From assembly GCF_014982785.1 (NCBI RefSeq), contig NZ_JADCKB010000013.1, positions 1-64,000 on the forward strand: a stretch of 64,000 bases of DNA. Reading direction: 5' to 3'. Shown one piece after another: positions 47,432-56,709 of the stretch; position 1 is the first letter of the stretch; each line of letters opens with the position of its first letter. A program made the position numbers and the translations under genes. This DNA comes from Ructibacterium gallinarum (GTDB lineage Bacteria; Bacillota; Clostridia; Monoglobales; Monoglobaceae). A model generated the notes under the pieces. The model worked only from the letters and a program-made list of their open reading frames with translations. It was not told the DNA's origin and searched no databases.

Positions 47432-47674
47432 ATGGCAGTAAAAATTCGTTTGAGAAGAATGGGTGCGAAGAAGGCGCCTTTTTATCGTGTTGTGGTCGCA
47501 GATTCTAGATATCCTAGAGATGGACGCTTTATTGAGCAGGTGGGAACTTATAATCCTATGACCGACCCATCTACATCTGAGTTTGATGCGGAAAAGGTTC
47601 AAAAATGGATAAAAAATGGTGCACAGCCTACCGATACGGTAAAACGTCTCTTAAAAGAAAAAGGTATTATCTAA
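47432..47674 (+). CDS. rpsP: 30S ribosomal protein S16
   Basis: An 80-residue S16 starting [20 protein letters not shown]. It is 66 bp after ffh with TTGGAGG upstream, and it leads khpA in the standard order. Confidence 0.98.
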   Translation: MAVKIRLRRMGAKKAPFYRVVVADSRYPRDGRFIEQVGTYNPMTDPSTSEFDAEKVQKWIKNGAQPTDTVKRLLKEKGII

Positions 47675-47696
47675 TCCTGTATAGGGAGGTATGGTC

Positions 47697-47924
47697 ATGC
47701 GTGAGCTTTTGGAGTTTATCGCAAAATCAATGGTGAATCACCCGGAAGCTGTAGAGGTAACTCTAACGGAAAAGGAAACTTCTATCGTTTTGCAGCTGCA
47801 TGTCGCAGAAGATGATATGGGCAAAGTAATTGGAAAGCAGGGCAGAATTGCCAAAGCGATCCGCACTGTTATCAAGGCTGCGGCAAGTAATGAAAGTAAA
47901 AAGGTCATTGTTGATATCGTGTAA
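47697..47924 (+). CDS. khpA: KH-domain RNA-binding protein KhpA
   Basis: A 75-residue single KH domain with GKVIGKQGRIAKAIR as the RNA-binding loop. KhpA partners with KhpB in RNA binding that influences cell elongation or division in some Bacillota. ATG 47697 is preferred because GGGAGGT lies 6 nt upstream; ATG 47691 would abut it. Confidence 0.95.
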   Translation: MRELLEFIAKSMVNHPEAVEVTLTEKETSIVLQLHVAEDDMGKVIGKQGRIAKAIRTVIKAAASNESKKVIVDIV

Positions 47925-47939
47925 TACAGCCGTATGGCA

Positions 47940-47971
47940 AAAGAGGCGCGTGTTTTTTCGCGCCTCTTTTA
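47940..47971 (+). terminator. Intrinsic terminator after khpA
   Basis: A perfect 11-bp stem (47940-47950 with 47959-47969) has a T-rich loop and a T-containing tail. rimM-trmD may need read-through or an unseen promoter. Confidence 0.85.
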
Positions 47972-48012
47972 TCTTTAAAATCCGGTTTAGGACCGGTAGA
48001 TAGGAGACAAGT

Positions 48013-48513
48013 ATGAAACAGCAATATCTTGAATTAGGAAAAGTCGTCAATACGCATGGAATCCGCGGAGAAATAAAAATCCAGCCATGGTGTGATGACC
48101 CGAACCTTTTTGACCAGCTTTCTTATTTTTATATTGATGGTGTACGGTATGAAATCAAAAAAAACCGCTTGCATAAAAATTGTGAAATTGTTTTGGTTGA
48201 AGGGATTACCAATATAAATCAAGCTGAGCTTTTAAAAAATAAAATTGTCACGATTGAACGTGAGATGTTGGGTGCATTGCCGGAGGGAACTTATTATATT
48301 GCTGATTTAATAGGACTTTCCGTACGCACTAAGGATGGGCAGACTCTTGGCAATATTGTTGATGTGCTAAAAACAGGAAGTAATGACGTTTATATTTTGG
48401 ACAAGCCAAAGGAAAAACCAATTCTGATTCCTGTCATTGATCAGGTTGTGAAAGAGGTCAATATTGACGGTGGCTTTGTCACTGTGGAATTGATGGAAGG
48501 ACTGATTGACTGA
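48013..48513 (+). CDS. rimM: 16S rRNA processing protein RimM
   Basis: A 166-residue RimM with an N-terminal RimM domain (LGKVVNTHGIRGEIKI) and a C-terminal PRC-barrel (IADLIGLSVRTKDGQTLGNI, VIDQVVKEV). It binds S19 during 30S maturation. ATAGGAGAC precedes the ATG. It overlaps trmD by one base (TGATG). Confidence 0.96.
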   Translation: MKQQYLELGKVVNTHGIRGEIKIQPWCDDPNLFDQLSYFYIDGVRYEIKKNRLHKNCEIVLVEGITNINQAELLKNKIVTIEREMLGALPEGTYYIADLIGLSVRTKDGQTLGNIVDVLKTGSNDVYILDKPKEKPILIPVIDQVVKEVNIDGGFVTVELMEGLID

Positions 48514-49253
48514 TGCGTTTTGATATACTGACGCTTTTCCCGGAAATGTTTGAGGCTGTTTTAAACAATAGCATTATCGGACGGGCGCAGGCAAAAGGAA
48601 TTATAGACTTGCAATACATTCAGATACGTGATTTTGCGTATAATAAGCATCGGAAGGTAGATGATTATCCATACGGCGGCGGCGCGGGAATGGTGATGCA
48701 GGCGGAGCCTATTTTTCAGGCGTATGAAAGTGTGTGTCGCAATTTGGACTATAAGCCCAAAACGATATATTTATCTCCGCAGGGAAAGGTTTTTCGCCAG
48801 AGTACAGCAAAGCGATTGGCCAAAGAAAAACATTTGATTTTGCTGTGCGGGCATTACGAAGGTGTTGACCAGCGTGTATTAGATGAGATTGTGGATGCGG
48901 AGATTTCGCTGGGAGATTTTGTATTAACAGGTGGGGAGATTGCTGCAATGGCGGTCGTAGATGCGGTAGCCCGTATGATTCCGGGAGTGCTGAAAAGTGC
49001 AGAAGCATTTTCAGAAGAATCGCATTTTCATGGACTTCTGGAATATCCGCAGTATACACGACCTGAAATATGGCATGGTAAATCGGTACCGGAAATCCTC
49101 TTGAGTGGGCATCACAAGAATATAGAGGCCTGGAAACGCGAAACTGCCATTCGTACTACATTTCAAAAAAGAAAAGGTATGCTTGGACGTGCATCTTTGA
49201 GTGATGAGGAGAAAAAAATGGTAAATGAACTCAAAAAAACACAAAACATGTGA
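48513..49253 (+). CDS. trmD: tRNA (guanine-N1)-methyltransferase
   Basis: TrmD makes m1G37 in tRNAs with CCN/CUN/CGG anticodons. The 246-residue trefoil-knot enzyme has GGGAGMVMQAEP, LLCGHYEGVDQRV and SLGDFVLTGGE in the knot. Translationally coupled to rimM. rplS, which usually follows, is absent. Confidence 0.97.
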   Translation: MRFDILTLFPEMFEAVLNNSIIGRAQAKGIIDLQYIQIRDFAYNKHRKVDDYPYGGGAGMVMQAEPIFQAYESVCRNLDYKPKTIYLSPQGKVFRQSTAKRLAKEKHLILLCGHYEGVDQRVLDEIVDAEISLGDFVLTGGEIAAMAVVDAVARMIPGVLKSAEAFSEESHFHGLLEYPQYTRPEIWHGKSVPEILLSGHHKNIEAWKRETAIRTTFQKRKGMLGRASLSDEEKKMVNELKKTQNM

Positions 49254-49261
49254 AAACATGG

Positions 49262-49290
49262 TTGTAATTCTTTTAAAATTATGGTACAAT
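49262..49290 (+). promoter_or_regulatory. Putative promoter of the zinc-ribbon protein to leuS cluster
   Basis: TTGTAA (49262-49267), 17-bp spacer, TACAAT (49285-49290), about 92 bp before the start codon. Confidence 0.6.
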
Positions 49291-49381
49291 ATGAATAATA
49301 ATGTCTAAGTGAGAATAGACTCTTGTACAAAAAACAGCGGCATTATATAGTAAATTCACATGAGAAAGGCAGTGAAGTTTC

Positions 49382-51607
49382 ATGAAATGTCCCAGGTGTG
49401 ATATCAGTTTGCCAGATAATACGGAGGTTTGTCCTCTTTGTCACACTCCGCTAACAACAGGCAGACAAGATGGAGAGAACAAGGAGAAATCTGTCCACAC
49501 ACCGGTTGCTCAGGATACCGGCCGGTTCTCTGCCATAGATCCATCAAAGGATACCTATGACTTTGATCTTCAGTATACCTTAACTTTTAAAGATGCCGGA
49601 GAGATCCGGCAAGCCATTGCCGATATGGAACTCGGTATTGGAAAGGACCACGCAGAAGAGCTTTTGCATCCAGAAAAGGCTGCTGCTGCGGTCGAAAAGA
49701 AACCGGAGCACCGCCAGCGCACCCGCGAAGAGATGGAGGAAGCGGCACAGCGTGCGGCTTTGCGCCGGGAACGGCGTAACAAGCAAAGAAAGGGTGGACA
49801 CAATTCAGGAAAAAGGACACATGTTGTCCGTATGAGCAGAACGGAAAGAGAAAAGGCGGCAGCGCTTCGCGCTGCAAAGGCAAAATCGGAGCGTTCCCCA
49901 GAAAAATCGATGAAAAACCGCCGGTTTGTATTTAGTGCTGGGGTGGCTGTTATTGTTGTAGCAATTATCATTGGAGCCATTAACCTGTTTGCGGGTATGA
50001 TAGACGGCGATGTACACTATCCGACTGTTTACACAAAAAATAACCAGCTTTATATGGTTTACGATAAAAAACCGCAGCAGCTGAGTCAGAATTTCATTAG
50101 TGCCTATGCGGCACCGAAACCGACGGCTACTGCTACCACGAAACCTTCCAGTACGCAGAAGCCAAAGACAGAGGATCCTAAAAAATATAAAAATGAAACT
50201 GCAACGGAAAAACAGTTGATTTCAGTTTCAGCAGATGGTCTATACACTTTCTTTTTGGAAAATGTAGATTTAAATAATGGCTGTGGAGATTTGGTATATT
50301 ATCAAAATGATACACCAAAAGAACGCACTGTTATTGCCTCTTCTGTATATTATAAAACAGTAATCAGCAAAGATGGGAAATCTGTTTTATACCTGAAAAA
50401 TACAGATGAAACCGGCTATCATGGTGAACTTTGCTATTGGAATGCTGCCCAGAAGCAAGAAGTTTCTGTTGAGCAAAATATTTGTTCGGAGAATTTTGTA
50501 TTTACGCAGGATGGGCTTGCTGTTTTATATATCAAAAATTTTAACCCTATTGTCAATACGGGAGATTTGTGCGTACGCTCTTTTGCAAAGGATGCCTCTC
50601 AGGAAAACAAGGTTATTGATGAAAAAGTCGCCTTTGTTTTCGGAAGTACGCCTAAGAGTAACATTTATCTATATGCAAAAGATTATAACACGGAAACCGG
50701 AGTATATAACCTTTATGTTTTGAAAGAAAATGAAGCCCCAGCGGTGTATGCGGAAAATGCGTTTTTGCCTCCTGTCATTTTAGAAAAAACAGAAGGAATT
50801 TATGCTTACAGCAATTACCATGATAATTTCCAAACCATTAGTTATATTGATTTTGCCACTGGGCAAACCAATCAAATGGCTGAAGATATTACACGGATTG
50901 AGCGTGTCCGCAAGGATGAAGGTGCGGTGATTTATACAAAAACATACGAAACCAATAAAAGCGATTATTATTATATTGCAGCATCGGAAACAGCCTCTCA
51001 AAAAATAGCGAACGCTGTGGTGGAAGTTCAGGAAAATCCACAGGGGAAAATTTTATTTGATGCAAGCGATGATTTTTCACGGATTGCATATATTGGCGGT
51101 TATGATGAAGAAAATTGTAAAGGAGCTCTCTTTACTTTAAACATTATTAATGGCTATGCTGGCACAGAAAAGCGGATTTCTGATGATGCTTATAGCTGCG
51201 ATGTTTCAGCAGATGGTGCTATTGTGCGGTTTGCGTCAAGTTATAACCGTGATGCCGGAACCGTTAATTTGGTTTCCTATTCCAATTCTAATACTGTAAC
51301 ACTAACTGAAGGTGTAAGTGCGGGAGCATTTACCTATGATAAAATAGGTGAAGCTATGGTTTATGCAAGAAATGTTCAAATGACGCCAACAACTTCGGGA
51401 GACGTTGAGTGTGTGAGCAGTAAAGGAAAAATTCGTCAGGTAGATACGGGCGTTAACTCATATGGATTAAAACAGGATGGAACGATTTTGCTGCTGAAAA
51501 AGGATGGTGAAGGAGAAAATCCTGTAGGAAAACTTTATTATTCAAATCAAAAAGGCAGTAAGATTCGGTTGATGGATGAAGGCGTCAGTGCAGTGGTATT
51601 GTATTAA
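49382..51607 (+). CDS. Zinc-ribbon, single-pass membrane protein with propeller-like extracellular repeats
   Basis: The 741-residue protein starts with a zinc ribbon (CPRC at 3-6 and CPLC at 17-20). A charged Arg/Glu/Ala-rich stretch (about 95-180), a membrane helix (about 182-206), a Thr/Pro/Lys-rich linker (about 243-265) and an extracellular region of about eight repeats follow. The repeats share the pattern S-x-DG-x3-YLKN and a Gly-Asp-Leu end (about 280-690), suggesting a beta-propeller. A cytoplasmic zinc ribbon joined to an outside propeller suggests sensing or envelope scaffolding; I do not recognise a named family. It ends 2 nt before nadD, so it is in the nadD operon. Confidence 0.8.
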   Translation: MKCPRCDISLPDNTEVCPLCHTPLTTGRQDGENKEKSVHTPVAQDTGRFSAIDPSKDTYDFDLQYTLTFKDAGEIRQAIADMELGIGKDHAEELLHPEKAAAAVEKKPEHRQRTREEMEEAAQRAALRRERRNKQRKGGHNSGKRTHVVRMSRTEREKAAALRAAKAKSERSPEKSMKNRRFVFSAGVAVIVVAIIIGAINLFAGMIDGDVHYPTVYTKNNQLYMVYDKKPQQLSQNFISAYAAPKPTATATTKPSSTQKPKTEDPKKYKNETATEKQLISVSADGLYTFFLENVDLNNGCGDLVYYQNDTPKERTVIASSVYYKTVISKDGKSVLYLKNTDETGYHGELCYWNAAQKQEVSVEQNICSENFVFTQDGLAVLYIKNFNPIVNTGDLCVRSFAKDASQENKVIDEKVAFVFGSTPKSNIYLYAKDYNTETGVYNLYVLKENEAPAVYAENAFLPPVILEKTEGIYAYSNYHDNFQTISYIDFATGQTNQMAEDITRIERVRKDEGAVIYTKTYETNKSDYYYIAASETASQKIANAVVEVQENPQGKILFDASDDFSRIAYIGGYDEENCKGALFTLNIINGYAGTEKRISDDAYSCDVSADGAIVRFASSYNRDAGTVNLVSYSNSNTVTLTEGVSAGAFTYDKIGEAMVYARNVQMTPTTSGDVECVSSKGKIRQVDTGVNSYGLKQDGTILLLKKDGEGENPVGKLYYSNQKGSKIRLMDEGVSAVVLY

Positions 51608-51609
51608 AA

Positions 51610-52242
51610 ATGACAGAGAAAAACATTGGAATCATGGGCGGGACATTTGACCCGCCCCATATGGGACATTTGGTTATGGCAGAATATGTACGGGAAGCAC
51701 TTTCGCTGGATGAAATTTGGTTTATTCCAGTAGGAAAAATCCCGCATAAGGATAGCAGCCATACTGCATCGGCGAAGGACCGACTGGCAATGGTACGGCT
51801 TGCTGTAGCAGATAATCCGTATTTTACCGTGAATTCTATTGAAGCAGATGTACCTGAATATAGTTATACCTGTGAAACTTTGGAAAAGTTGAAACAGCAG
51901 TTTCCGGAATATTGTTTTACATTTATTGTTGGAGCCGATTCTTTGGATTATATGGAGCGCTGGAAAGAGCCGGAGCGTATTTTTCGTGCCTGCACAGTTG
52001 CTGCGGTGCATCGAATGGGTTATAGCAATGAAGAGACAGGACGTAAGAAAGCAGAACTTGAAAAACGTTATCATGCCGTGATTTCCATAATTTCGGTACC
52101 TTGTATTCAGATCTCTTCTACGGAAATTCGAGAAAGAATTTCCGTAGGGCTTTCCGTTCGATATTTGGTGCCTGAAACGGTTTTGCAATACATGGATAGA
52201 CATTTACTTTACAGAAAGAATTTTACGGAGATAAAGAGGTAA
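51610..52242 (+). CDS. nadD: Nicotinate-nucleotide adenylyltransferase
   Basis: NadD makes deamido-NAD from NaMN and ATP. The 210-residue protein has GGTFDPPHMGHL and the C-terminal ISSTEIRERI. It starts 2 nt after the zinc-ribbon gene stop; the ribosome binding site would lie inside that gene and is weak, so coupling is likely. yqeK follows. Confidence 0.96.
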   Translation: MTEKNIGIMGGTFDPPHMGHLVMAEYVREALSLDEIWFIPVGKIPHKDSSHTASAKDRLAMVRLAVADNPYFTVNSIEADVPEYSYTCETLEKLKQQFPEYCFTFIVGADSLDYMERWKEPERIFRACTVAAVHRMGYSNEETGRKKAELEKRYHAVISIISVPCIQISSTEIRERISVGLSVRYLVPETVLQYMDRHLLYRKNFTEIKR

Positions 52243-52253
52243 TAAGGGTCATG

Positions 52254-52865
52254 ATGGAAACAGAAAAAATATGCCGTTATTTGCAGTCTATGTTAAGTGA
52301 AAAGCGATACCGTCACTCTTTAGGGGTTGCAGAGGAAGGAAAAAGACTTGCCCAGTACTATGGTGCAAATCCGGAAAAAGCATATTTGGCAGGCTTGGTG
52401 CATGACTGTGCTAAAGAAATTGATTTTGGTCAGGCAGCGGAATTGTTGCGAAAACGATACGGTATTACCCCTGATAGTATATCGGTACAGCAGCCTAAAT
52501 TGCTTCACGGTCCTCTAGGAGCTTGTGTGGCACAAAGTGAATTTGAGATCTATGATCCTGAGATACTGGATGCCATTCGCTATCATACCACAGGAAAAGC
52601 CAATATGAGTTTACTTGCAAAAATTATTTATATTGCAGATTATATTGAGCCTAACCGTGAATTTGATGGTGTGGATCAATTGAGATCAACGGCTTATTCC
52701 GATATTGATCAGGCCATCATAGACGGACTGGATTTTACTATTTGTGATTTAATAAAGAAGCATTTTACGATTCATCCTGATACAGTGCATTGCCGCAATG
52801 ATTTGCTGATGGCACGGCAAAAACTTAGGAAGGATGAGACACAAAACGGAAAGGAGTATTTATGA
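52254..52865 (+). CDS. yqeK: HD-domain diadenosine tetraphosphatase YqeK
   Basis: A 203-residue HD phosphohydrolase (H in RYRHSLGVAEE, LVHDCAKE, HGPLGA, AIRYHTTG, IADYIEPNRE) of the type that splits Ap4A to ADP. It is coupled to nadD as in most Bacillota and overlaps the LCP gene by 4 bp (ATGA). ATG 52254 is chosen over 52251 because AAGGG lies 5 nt upstream. Confidence 0.93.
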   Translation: METEKICRYLQSMLSEKRYRHSLGVAEEGKRLAQYYGANPEKAYLAGLVHDCAKEIDFGQAAELLRKRYGITPDSISVQQPKLLHGPLGACVAQSEFEIYDPEILDAIRYHTTGKANMSLLAKIIYIADYIEPNREFDGVDQLRSTAYSDIDQAIIDGLDFTICDLIKKHFTIHPDTVHCRNDLLMARQKLRKDETQNGKEYL

Positions 52866-53743
52866 GAATAAAATCTCCCCTTCGGTTTACGATTTTAATT
52901 GTTACAATTTTGATTGTAATCTGGATGTTTTATAATTTTATTATTGCTTTGCAGACAGGTGAGAAATTCAGCTTTTTTGGTAACGGTCTCAGCGAAAATG
53001 TACATACTTTTGTTGTTGCCGGTGTAGACGAGGACGGTTATAGAACGGATCTTATTTTACTCTGTCAGGTGAACCGAAAGGATAAAAAGGTTTCGGTGCT
53101 TCAAATTCCCCGTGATACGAAGATAGATAATAAACGAAATGATAAAAAGATTAACTCAGCGTATTATTCCGGTTTTGATGTCATGAGTGGTGAAATTGAG
53201 CAGGTAACGGGTTTAGAGCCGGAAAATTATGTTATGGTTGGATTTGATGGCTTTTGTGATATCGTGGATGCCTTGGGCGGTGTTACTGTTGATGTGCCTA
53301 TTCGGATGCAATATGATGATCCCGCACAAAATTTAAAAATAGATTTACAGCCAGGAAAACAGAAATTAGACGGCGAACAAGCGGAAATGTTTATGCGGTT
53401 TAGAAAAAATAATGATGGGACAGGATACCCTGAAGGTGATGTGGGGCGTTTAGCTGCACAGCAGACATTATATGATGCTGTAGCTGATAAACTGCTATCA
53501 CCGGTGGGATTGTTCCGGGCTCCGGCGGTTTTATCTGCTGTAAAAAAGAATACAGAAACAGATTTTTCCGGATTTGAAATTTTTGGAATAATGAAAGATG
53601 TAATGATAATTGGAAAGGATAATATTGAAATATTTACACTTCCTGGACAGGGAAAATATATTGGCAATATTTCTTATTTTGTTCATGATAAAGCTGCAAC
53701 CCAGCAGTTGATACAGGAAAATTTTGTTTTAGATGAGGAATAA
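52862..53743 (+). CDS. LytR-CpsA-Psr (LCP) family phosphotransferase
   Basis: The 293-residue membrane protein has one N-terminal helix (about 8-29) and an extracellular LCP domain (GYRTDLILL, LQIPRDTKID, GFDGFCDIVDALGGV, MRFRKNN..GDVGRLAAQQ). LCP enzymes attach wall teichoic acids or other glycopolymers to peptidoglycan. The conserved arginines for lipid-phosphate binding are present. It may act on polymers started by tagO/wecB elsewhere in the window. Confidence 0.93.
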   Translation: MRIKSPLRFTILIVTILIVIWMFYNFIIALQTGEKFSFFGNGLSENVHTFVVAGVDEDGYRTDLILLCQVNRKDKKVSVLQIPRDTKIDNKRNDKKINSAYYSGFDVMSGEIEQVTGLEPENYVMVGFDGFCDIVDALGGVTVDVPIRMQYDDPAQNLKIDLQPGKQKLDGEQAEMFMRFRKNNDGTGYPEGDVGRLAAQQTLYDAVADKLLSPVGLFRAPAVLSAVKKNTETDFSGFEIFGIMKDVMIIGKDNIEIFTLPGQGKYIGNISYFVHDKAATQQLIQENFVLDEE

Positions 53744-53759
53744 ATAAAGGAGTTAGAAC

Positions 53760-54119
53760 ATGGCTTGTGAAAATAAAACCGTAAACATCATTTTTCAGGT
53801 GTTAGACAGTAAAAAAGCAAAAGATATTGAAGTCCTCGATGTACGTGGGTTGACAACGTTGGCTGATTATTTTATTATTGCAACAGGAGGTTCTGACCGA
53901 CAGGTCCAGGCCTTATGTGATCATGTAGAAGAGGAATTGGAAAAACAAGATGTTTTTCCTGTTAATAAAGAGGGGTATCGTTCTGGAGAATGGGTTCTTC
54001 TGGGATATGATGACGCTATTGTGCATATTTTTCAGCAAGAACCCAGAGATTTTTATGATTTAGCACGAATTTGGAAAGATGCTGTATCTGTTGATATGTC
54101 CGATATTGCTGTACAGTAG
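53760..54119 (+). CDS. rsfS: Ribosome silencing factor RsfS
   Basis: A 119-residue RsfS (KAKDIEVLDVRGLTTLADYF, ATGGSDRQVQAL, WVLLGYDDAIVHIFQ). It binds L14 and blocks subunit joining under starvation. AAAGGAG precedes the ATG, 16 bp after the LCP gene. Confidence 0.97.
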   Translation: MACENKTVNIIFQVLDSKKAKDIEVLDVRGLTTLADYFIIATGGSDRQVQALCDHVEEELEKQDVFPVNKEGYRSGEWVLLGYDDAIVHIFQQEPRDFYDLARIWKDAVSVDMSDIAVQ

Positions 54120-54162
54120 TTTTTTAAAACAGATTTAAATAGTTTGAACGGAGGAAGGTCCA

Positions 54163-56634
54163 ATGAGATACGATTTTAAAGAAATTGAAGAAAAATGGCA
54201 AAAAAAATGGGAAGAAGAAAATGCTTTTCACATGGAAGAGGATGCTGAAAAACCTAAATATTATGCTTTAGAGATGTTTCCTTACCCTTCTGGGAATCTG
54301 CATATGGGACACGTCCGTAACTATTCCATTGGGGATGTAGTTGCGCGTTGTAAAAAAATGCAGGGATATAATGTATTACATCCTATGGGATGGGATTCTT
54401 TTGGGTTGCCAGCAGAAAATGCGGCGATTAAACATGGCACTCCTCCTGCCGAATGGACCTGGTCTAATATTGATAATATGCGGCGGCAGTTAAAGCGCTT
54501 GGGCTTCAGTTATGATTGGGAGCGTGAAATTGCAACAGCGAAGCCTGATTATTATAAATTTACACAGTGGATGTTTTTGCAGCTTTATAAGCATGGTTTG
54601 GCTTATAAAAAGAAATCATATGTTAATTGGTGCCCTTCCTGTCAAACTGTTTTGGCCAACGAACAAGTTGTCAACGGAAAATGTGAGCGCTGTAAAAGTG
54701 AAGTCGGGAAAAAAGACTTGGAACAGTGGTTTTTTAAGATTACTGATTATGCGCAGCGTTTGCTAGATGATATTGATAAGTTGTCTGGTTGGCCGGATAA
54801 AGTAAAGGCGATGCAGGCAAACTGGATCGGCCGCAGTGAAGGTGCGGAGATGAAGTTTCAGATTGCAGGCAGTGATCAGTTTTTAACTGTTTATACAACA
54901 CGGCCGGATACTATCTTTGGTGTTTCCTATATGGTTATGGCACCGGAACATCCTATGGTGGATCAACTGATCTCCGGAAAACCAGAAGAAGAAGCGTGCC
55001 GAGCCTTTATTAAAAAGGTGCAAACGCAAAGCGAAATTGTGCGTTCTGCTACCGATACGGAAAAAGAAGGCGTATTTACAGGCTGTTATATGATCAATCC
55101 TTTTACCGAAGAGAAAATACCGCTATATCTTGCAAATTATGTCTTTTTGGATTATGGTACTGGTGTTGTCATGGGTGTTCCGGCACACGATCAGCGGGAT
55201 TTTGATTTTGCTAAAAAATATCATCTTCCGATTCGAATTGTGATTCAGCCAGAAGGTCAGAATATGAAATCGGAAGAAATGACAGAAGCTTTTGCTGCGG
55301 AAGGTATCATGGAAAACTCGGGCTGCTTTAATGGGTTGAGTAATCGGGATGCCCTAAAGAAAATGATTGCTTATGCTGAAGAAAAGAGAATTGGTCAGAA
55401 AAAAGTTAATTTCCGTCTGCGTGATTGGCTGATTTCTAGACAGCGTTATTGGGGTGCACCTATTCCGATTGTTTACTGTCCACATTGCGGCACGGTGGAA
55501 GTCCCGGAGGAGCAGCTGCCTGTTTTGCTTCCAGAGAATGTTAAATTTACGGGACAAGGAAAATCTCCGCTTAGCGAATGCCCTGAATTTGTGAATACTG
55601 TTTGTCCAAAATGCGGTGCTCCGGCGCAAAGGGAAACCGACACGATGGATACTTTTGTATGCTCATCATGGTATTTCCTGCGCTACACAGACCCGCACAA
55701 TGATAAAATGCCATTTGATAAAGCAAAGGCAGATTATTGGATGAATGTTGACCAATATATCGGTGGTGTGGAACATGCGATTTTGCACCTATTGTATGCA
55801 CGCTTTTTTACAAAAGCGCTGCACGATTTTGGCTATATCGACTGCGAGGAGCCATTTGCCAATTTGCTGACACAGGGCATGGTACTGAAAGATGGAAGCA
55901 AGATGTCCAAATCGGTGGGCAACGTGGTAAGCCCCGAAGAGATTATTGCAAAATACGGTGCTGATACAGCTCGTTTGTTTATTCTTTTTGCCGCCCCGCC
56001 GGAAAGAGATCTTGATTGGAATGACACGGCTGTGGAAGGTGCATACCGCTTCCTAAATCGTGTGTGGAGAGCGGTTGATGAATTAACTCCATATCTCTCA
56101 GAGGAACCGCTGGATAAAAACAGTTTAAATGAAAAAGAGAAAAAGCTTCGTTTTGCGGTGCACGCTTCCATAAAAAAAGTAACAGAAGATTGTGCCCGTT
56201 TCAGTTTTAATACAGCCATTAGTTCTATTATGGAAATGGTTAATGCTTTATATGTTTATAAAGAAAATACCAAAACGGCGGAGTATCATTCTGCACTTTT
56301 GACAGAAGCTGTAGAAAATTTGATTGTTCTGTTATATCCATTTGTTCCGCATATTGCAAGTGAACTGTGGGAAATCAGCGGCAGAGAGGGAAAGCTTACG
56401 GAGCGTGCATGGCCGCAAGCGGACATGGAGGCATTGCAGGTCAATGAGGTGGAAATTGTGATCCAGATTAATGGGAAAATACGTGAAAAAATGATGATTT
56501 CGCCCGAGGCTTCCCCGGAACAAATGAAGGAGACCGCCCTTTCAAATGAGAAAGTACAGGCTTTGATTGCAGGAAAAAGCATTGTAAAATGTATCGCTGT
56601 GCCGAAAAAATTGATTAATATAGTTGTAAAATAA
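54163..56634 (+). CDS. leuS: Leucyl-tRNA synthetase
   Basis: The 823-residue class I synthetase has the HIGH region ([15 protein letters not shown]), the CP1 editing domain, two Cys-rich zinc segments (CPSC..CERC and CPHC..CPKC) and KMSKS ([10 protein letters not shown]). It is followed by a strong terminator. The short gap before it leaves no room for a T-box leader. Confidence 0.98.
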   Translation: MRYDFKEIEEKWQKKWEEENAFHMEEDAEKPKYYALEMFPYPSGNLHMGHVRNYSIGDVVARCKKMQGYNVLHPMGWDSFGLPAENAAIKHGTPPAEWTWSNIDNMRRQLKRLGFSYDWEREIATAKPDYYKFTQWMFLQLYKHGLAYKKKSYVNWCPSCQTVLANEQVVNGKCERCKSEVGKKDLEQWFFKITDYAQRLLDDIDKLSGWPDKVKAMQANWIGRSEGAEMKFQIAGSDQFLTVYTTRPDTIFGVSYMVMAPEHPMVDQLISGKPEEEACRAFIKKVQTQSEIVRSATDTEKEGVFTGCYMINPFTEEKIPLYLANYVFLDYGTGVVMGVPAHDQRDFDFAKKYHLPIRIVIQPEGQNMKSEEMTEAFAAEGIMENSGCFNGLSNRDALKKMIAYAEEKRIGQKKVNFRLRDWLISRQRYWGAPIPIVYCPHCGTVEVPEEQLPVLLPENVKFTGQGKSPLSECPEFVNTVCPKCGAPAQRETDTMDTFVCSSWYFLRYTDPHNDKMPFDKAKADYWMNVDQYIGGVEHAILHLLYARFFTKALHDFGYIDCEEPFANLLTQGMVLKDGSKMSKSVGNVVSPEEIIAKYGADTARLFILFAAPPERDLDWNDTAVEGAYRFLNRVWRAVDELTPYLSEEPLDKNSLNEKEKKLRFAVHASIKKVTEDCARFSFNTAISSIMEMVNALYVYKENTKTAEYHSALLTEAVENLIVLLYPFVPHIASELWEISGREGKLTERAWPQADMEALQVNEVEIVIQINGKIREKMMISPEASPEQMKETALSNEKVQALIAGKSIVKCIAVPKKLINIVVK

Positions 56635-56645
56635 AATTATTTATC

Positions 56646-56680
56646 AAAAAGGAGTGCTGATATTGAAGCACTCCTTTTTT
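56646..56680. terminator. Bidirectional terminator between leuS and the SLH operon
   Basis: A perfect 13-bp stem (56646-56658 with 56667-56679) has an 8-nt loop and T6 on plus and A5 on minus, so it can end leuS and the converging SLH operon. Confidence 0.92.
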
Positions 56681-56709
56681 GATGCAATTAATTCTTATGT
56701 GATTTATCA

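Noticed and set aside
49570-49980. Several minus-strand open frames opposite the zinc-ribbon gene
   Set aside because: They arise from the Arg/Ala-rich codon usage of the real gene on plus, have no binding sites and no recognisable domains.
54120-54162. T-box leader for leuS
   Set aside because: The gap is only 43 bp, far below the size of a T-box element, and holds no terminator.
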